From Dokdonella_A sp040002595 (lineage in GTDB: Bacteria > Pseudomonadota > Gammaproteobacteria > Xanthomonadales > Rhodanobacteraceae), in assembly GCA_040002595.1 (NCBI GenBank), contig JBDUED010000091.1:1-9351 (forward strand): DNA of 9,351 nt, written 5' to 3'. Shown here in pieces: positions 6,388-9,351 of the stretch; position 1 is the stretch's first letter; every line of letters starts with the position of its first letter. The notes below the pieces were generated by a model. The model was given only the letters and a program-made list of their open reading frames with translations. It was not told where the DNA came from and searched no databases. A program made the translations under genes and the position numbers.

Positions 6388-7551
6388 ATGCGCCTGCGTC
6401 GCTGCCAGACCGTGCTGATCGAACCGCGCGAACACAAGCAAATCGATCTGGAACTGCTGCTCGGTGCCACGCCACGGCTGGCCTCGACCCTCGCCTGGTT
6501 CGCGCTGGCGCCACATCTGGACCAGGAAGTGCCGCTGAATGCGGCGGAAGTCGCCGTGCTCGGCGCCGTCTCGCCGACCGATTGGGCCGATTCCAATGAG
6601 CTTGCGCGCGCGCATGCTCCCGGCACCCTCGACAGTATGATCGCCAAGGGCTTGCTGGTCGCCGACGATGCCAGCGCCAGCGCAGCCTCCGACAAGGCCG
6701 CACGTGCGCAACACTGGCGCCCGTTGTCGGCAGTCGCGCACCGCCATTCGCGCTGGCGCGGCGTCGATACCGAGATCGAAGCCGAACGTTTCGCCGAAAT
6801 CAGCGGCGGTGCGGTGCTCGATCATCTGGGTCCTCCGCCACCGCCCGTGATCGCCTGCGTTGCCGCCGAACGGCAGATTGCGTTGTCGCGCGGTGAACCC
6901 TCCGCGCTGGATGCCCTGCTCGACCGCCGCGTGACCTGCCGCAATTTCGATACCACGCGCGCGCTGTCACTGGCCGAGGTCGGCGCGGTGCTGTATCGCG
7001 CGTTTGGTGCGCGTACGCAGGTGGATGTCACCGGCGTCGCGGTGCTGAAAAAAGGCGTGCCGTCCGCCGGCGGCCTGCATCCGACCGAGGCGTATCTGCT
7101 GGTGCAGCGCGTCGAAGGGCTCGCAGCGGGTCTGTATCACTATCATCCCGTCGCGCACGCACTGGAACCGCTGCGCGAACTGGCGCCCGCCGAGGCCGCC
7201 GATCACGCGCGCCGCTTCGTCGCCGGCCAACCCTACTTCACCCACGCGCCGCTGCTGCTGGTCATGGCGAGCCGCTTCGAGCGCAATTTCTGGAAATATC
7301 GCAACCACGCCAAGGCATACCGCGCGACGATTCTCGATGCCGGCCATCTGTCGCAGACACTGTATCTGGCCGCGACAGAACTTGGCTTAGCCGCGTTCAT
7401 CACCGCCGCGATCAACGAAGGCGACATCGAGGACGCCTTCGGCCTCGACCCGATGCAGCAGGGCGTAATGTCGGTCAGCGGTTTCGGCCATCGGGGGGAC
7501 ACGCGCAACGAAATCGAATTCGACCCGCTCAACGCGGTGTGGCCGGCGTGA
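6388..7551 (+). CDS. SagB-type flavin dehydrogenase (putative peptide maturation dehydrogenase)
   Basis: A 387-residue nitroreductase-fold, FMN-dependent dehydrogenase related to SagB and McbC, which oxidise azolines to azoles in peptide natural products. The first 150 or so residues are a divergent N-terminal domain. The catalytic part shows DRRVTCRNFDTTRALSLAEV (from about 179), PSAGGLHPTEAYLL (225-238), GLYHYHP (248-254), and FWKYRNHAKAYRATILDAGH (301-320). The Lys303-Tyr304 pair matches the catalytic Lys-Tyr motif of SagB-type enzymes. SGFGHRG follows at 364-370. This fits the annotation 'putative peptide maturation dehydrogenase' that co-occurs with the NHLP-like precursor and the cyclase. 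The frame stays open back to 6217, but that TTG lies inside a REP repeat and the added residues look non-coding, so ATG 6388 (MRLRRCQTVLIEPRE) is preferred despite a weak ribosome site. It is divergent from the precursor gene. No cyclodehydratase that would supply an azoline substrate is visible. Confidence 0.9.
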   Translation: MRLRRCQTVLIEPREHKQIDLELLLGATPRLASTLAWFALAPHLDQEVPLNAAEVAVLGAVSPTDWADSNELARAHAPGTLDSMIAKGLLVADDASASAASDKAARAQHWRPLSAVAHRHSRWRGVDTEIEAERFAEISGGAVLDHLGPPPPPVIACVAAERQIALSRGEPSALDALLDRRVTCRNFDTTRALSLAEVGAVLYRAFGARTQVDVTGVAVLKKGVPSAGGLHPTEAYLLVQRVEGLAAGLYHYHPVAHALEPLRELAPAEAADHARRFVAGQPYFTHAPLLLVMASRFERNFWKYRNHAKAYRATILDAGHLSQTLYLAATELGLAAFITAAINEGDIEDAFGLDPMQQGVMSVSGFGHRGDTRNEIEFDPLNAVWPA

Positions 7552-7688
7552 CGCCCACGCCACCCGTGCGTACTGCCATGGAAGTTTCGCGATCGCGTGC
7601 TCACACGGCGTTGCGCATGCGTGGGTAAGATGGTTGTCTCTTGAACGACGCGTAGTCACGCGCCGCTGCATCGCCCGAGGACGCTGTC

Positions 7689-9224
7689 ATGCGTAACACG
7701 AACGCGCTGTTTGCCGCCTGCATCTCCGTTCTCATTCCAGCCGCGCATGCTCTGGCTGCCGATTGGCCGCAGTTCGGCTACGACGCGACGCACAGCGGCA
7801 ACAATCCGGCGGAAACCGTGCTCACGGCGACGACCGTCAAACAGCTCGTGTCCCTGTTTCCAGGCGGCGCGACTTTGCCCGCGAAGGTCGACAGCGCGCC
7901 GGTCTACCAGAGCAACGTCGTCACCTCGACAGGCACGCAGGACCTGCTGTTCGCACTGACCAGCAGCGGCAGTACAGCCACCCTGCTCGCGATCGATGCA
8001 GCAAGCGGAGCCACCGTCTGGTCGAAGCAGACCAGCGGCAAGCAGCCAACCACGTCGTCGCCGGCGATCGATCCGAATCAGCAGTTCGTCTACAGCTACG
8101 GCGTCGATGGCATGGCGCACAAGTATGCGATAGGCAGCGGCAACGAAGTCGTGACCGGCGGATGGCCCGAAGTCATCAGCCTGAAGACCGACGTCGAAAA
8201 AGTCGCGAGCGGATTGACGATTGCCAGTTCAGGCGGCACGAATTTTCTGGTTGTCGTGACGGACGGCTACATCGGCGACGGCGGCAACTATCAGGGTCAC
8301 CTTGTCTCGATCCGGCTGGCCACCGGCGCGCAGACTGTTTTCAATGTGATGTGCAGCGACCGCAGCATCCACTTCAGCTCGGGCGCTAACGATTGTGCTG
8401 GCGTCCAAAGTGGAATCTGGGGTCGCGGCGGAGCAACCTTCGATACGGCGACGGATCGCGTCTACATCGCTACCGGCAATGGCCAGTTCAACGCGAACTC
8501 CGGCGGCTCCAACTGGGGCGACAGCGTGCTCGCGCTCGCCCCAGACGGCAGTGGCCGCGGCGGCGGCCAGCCGCGTGACAGCTACACCCCGGCCAACTAT
8601 CAGAACCTGCAGGATACCGATACTGATCTTGGTTCGATATCGATGGCGGTGTTGCCTGTTCCTGCGGGCAGCGCAGTGGCCCATCTTGGCATGCAGGTCG
8701 GCAAGGACGCCAAGCTGCGTTTGATTGATCTGGACGACATGAGTCAGCAAAGCATCTTCGTGGACGGTTTCGACGGTCCATCGGTCGCGGCGCGTGGCGC
8801 CCCTGGCGGCGTCGGCGGCGAAGTGCAATTGATGAATGTTCCACAAGGGGGCGACGGCATGCGCGAACAGCCGGCCGTATGGGTCAATCCTTTGGATAAC
8901 TCGATCTGGTTGTTCGTCGCCAACCACAGCGGCATTTCAGGTTTGCAACTCGGACTCGATGGCAACCATCGACCACTATTGACTTCACGCTGGACGAAGT
9001 TGGCTTCATCGACCTCGCCCATTATCGCGAACGGCATGCTGTACAACGCCGGCGCGTGTACCGGTGGCGGCACCTGCATCAGCGCGCGCAATCCGCTGAC
9101 CGGCAGCGTGTTGTGGAGTTCGCCGACCATCGGCGCCGTCCACTGGCAGAGCCCGATCCTGGTCAATGGCGCGCTCTACATCACCGACAACAATGCCAAG
9201 TTGTGGAAGTTTGGATTGAACTGA
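7689..9224 (+). CDS. Secreted PQQ-type beta-propeller repeat protein
   Basis: A 511-residue exported protein with a signal peptide (residues 1-23, hydrophobic LFAACISVLIPAAHALA, likely cut at ALA-ADWPQ). The mature start DWPQFGYDATHSGNNPAE is typical of PQQ-binding-like beta-propeller proteins. Blade motifs are visible: LLAIDAASGATVWSKQT (99-115), SARNPLTGSVLWSSPTIG near 465-482, and a closing ALYITDNNAKLWKFGLN at the C-terminus. Two close cysteine pairs, Cys222/Cys236 and Cys457/Cys463, suggest disulfides in the periplasm or outside the cell. I see no heme-binding CxxCH and no sign of a full quinoprotein dehydrogenase, so it is more likely a structural or binding propeller than an enzyme. 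ATG 7689 has a weak GAGGA about 10 bases upstream. It follows the dehydrogenase by 137 bases on the same strand without a clear terminator between them. A functional link to the peptide system is possible but unproven. Confidence 0.88.
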   Translation: MRNTNALFAACISVLIPAAHALAADWPQFGYDATHSGNNPAETVLTATTVKQLVSLFPGGATLPAKVDSAPVYQSNVVTSTGTQDLLFALTSSGSTATLLAIDAASGATVWSKQTSGKQPTTSSPAIDPNQQFVYSYGVDGMAHKYAIGSGNEVVTGGWPEVISLKTDVEKVASGLTIASSGGTNFLVVVTDGYIGDGGNYQGHLVSIRLATGAQTVFNVMCSDRSIHFSSGANDCAGVQSGIWGRGGATFDTATDRVYIATGNGQFNANSGGSNWGDSVLALAPDGSGRGGGQPRDSYTPANYQNLQDTDTDLGSISMAVLPVPAGSAVAHLGMQVGKDAKLRLIDLDDMSQQSIFVDGFDGPSVAARGAPGGVGGEVQLMNVPQGGDGMREQPAVWVNPLDNSIWLFVANHSGISGLQLGLDGNHRPLLTSRWTKLASSTSPIIANGMLYNAGACTGGGTCISARNPLTGSVLWSSPTIGAVHWQSPILVNGALYITDNNAKLWKFGLN

Positions 9225-9269
9225 ACGTCCTTTGCACAACGCGCCCTTCTGGGGCTGCCGCGTTTGCCA

Positions 9270-9351
9270 TCAAGCGCGTTTGCGCTTGAGCCGGATCAGC
9301 GCGGAGATGTCTTCGTCCCCATGGCCCTGCGCGAGCAGCACCGCGTAATCG
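9270..9351 (-). CDS. C-terminal end of a probable 3-hydroxyisobutyrate dehydrogenase-family oxidoreductase (cut by window edge)
   Basis: Only the last 26 codons plus the stop are inside the window. Reading leftwards they give DYAVLLAQGHGDEDISALIR and then LKRKRA. The GDEDISALIRL pattern is the usual C-terminal end of NAD(P)-dependent beta-hydroxyacid dehydrogenases (3-hydroxyisobutyrate dehydrogenase, tartronate semialdehyde reductase and relatives). The cofactor-binding Rossmann motif and the catalytic lysine are outside, so substrate and exact family member cannot be told. It is convergent with the beta-propeller gene, 45 bases apart. Confidence 0.6.
   Translation of the reverse strand, partial: DYAVLLAQGHGDEDISALIRLKRKRA

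Noticed and set aside
6109..6825. Minus-strand 238-codon frame across the REP cluster and dehydrogenase start
   Set aside because: Antisense to the dehydrogenase and runs through the repeats; no domain pattern.
9271..9288. Palindrome CAAGCGC-GTTT-GCGCTTG as a terminator between the convergent genes
   Set aside because: It lies inside the 3' coding end of the minus-strand gene and has no T-tract on either side, so a rho-independent terminator is not supported.

Overview
The window looks like a chromosomal segment from a high-GC gammaproteobacterium of the order Xanthomonadales (Lysobacter, Rhodanobacter or Dokdonella relatives). This is an inference. It rests on the GC-rich codon use, on GTGGGAGCG-type REP repeats, and above all on a gene set (NHLP-like peptide, 'peptide modification system cyclase', SagB-type dehydrogenase) that I recall from Xanthomonadaceae genomes.

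Left part (1-1300), all on the minus strand: the 5' quarter of acetyl-CoA synthetase (acs, running off the left edge); a three-helix GlsB/YeaQ/YmgE-type membrane protein followed by a textbook rho-independent terminator; and a small two-helix membrane protein. Positions 1300-1965 hold no gene I can support.

Middle part (1966-7551), the accessory block of interest. A cyclic-nucleotide-binding plus GGDEF protein (probable diguanylate cyclase without an I-site) is followed 82 bases later on the same strand by an 887-residue protein: class III nucleotide cyclase domain, one membrane helix, TolB-like domain and TPR tail. Its stop codon overlaps, tail to tail, that of a 91-residue minus-strand peptide resembling the NHLP-related RiPP precursor family. 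Beyond a cluster of three REP-like hairpins lies a plus-strand SagB-type flavin dehydrogenase with its Lys-Tyr catalytic pair intact. Cyclase, precursor and dehydrogenase together match a predicted peptide-modification system that is, as far as I know, annotated only by homology. A second-messenger arm (cyclic nucleotide made by one protein, sensed by the CNB-GGDEF protein, giving c-di-GMP) may be built into it. No YcaO, LanM, radical SAM, protease or exporter gene is visible, so the chemistry and the export route are open.

Right part (7689-9351): a secreted PQQ-type beta-propeller protein with two likely disulfide pairs, then the last 26 codons of a minus-strand gene that resembles the C-terminus of 3-hydroxyisobutyrate dehydrogenase-type oxidoreductases.
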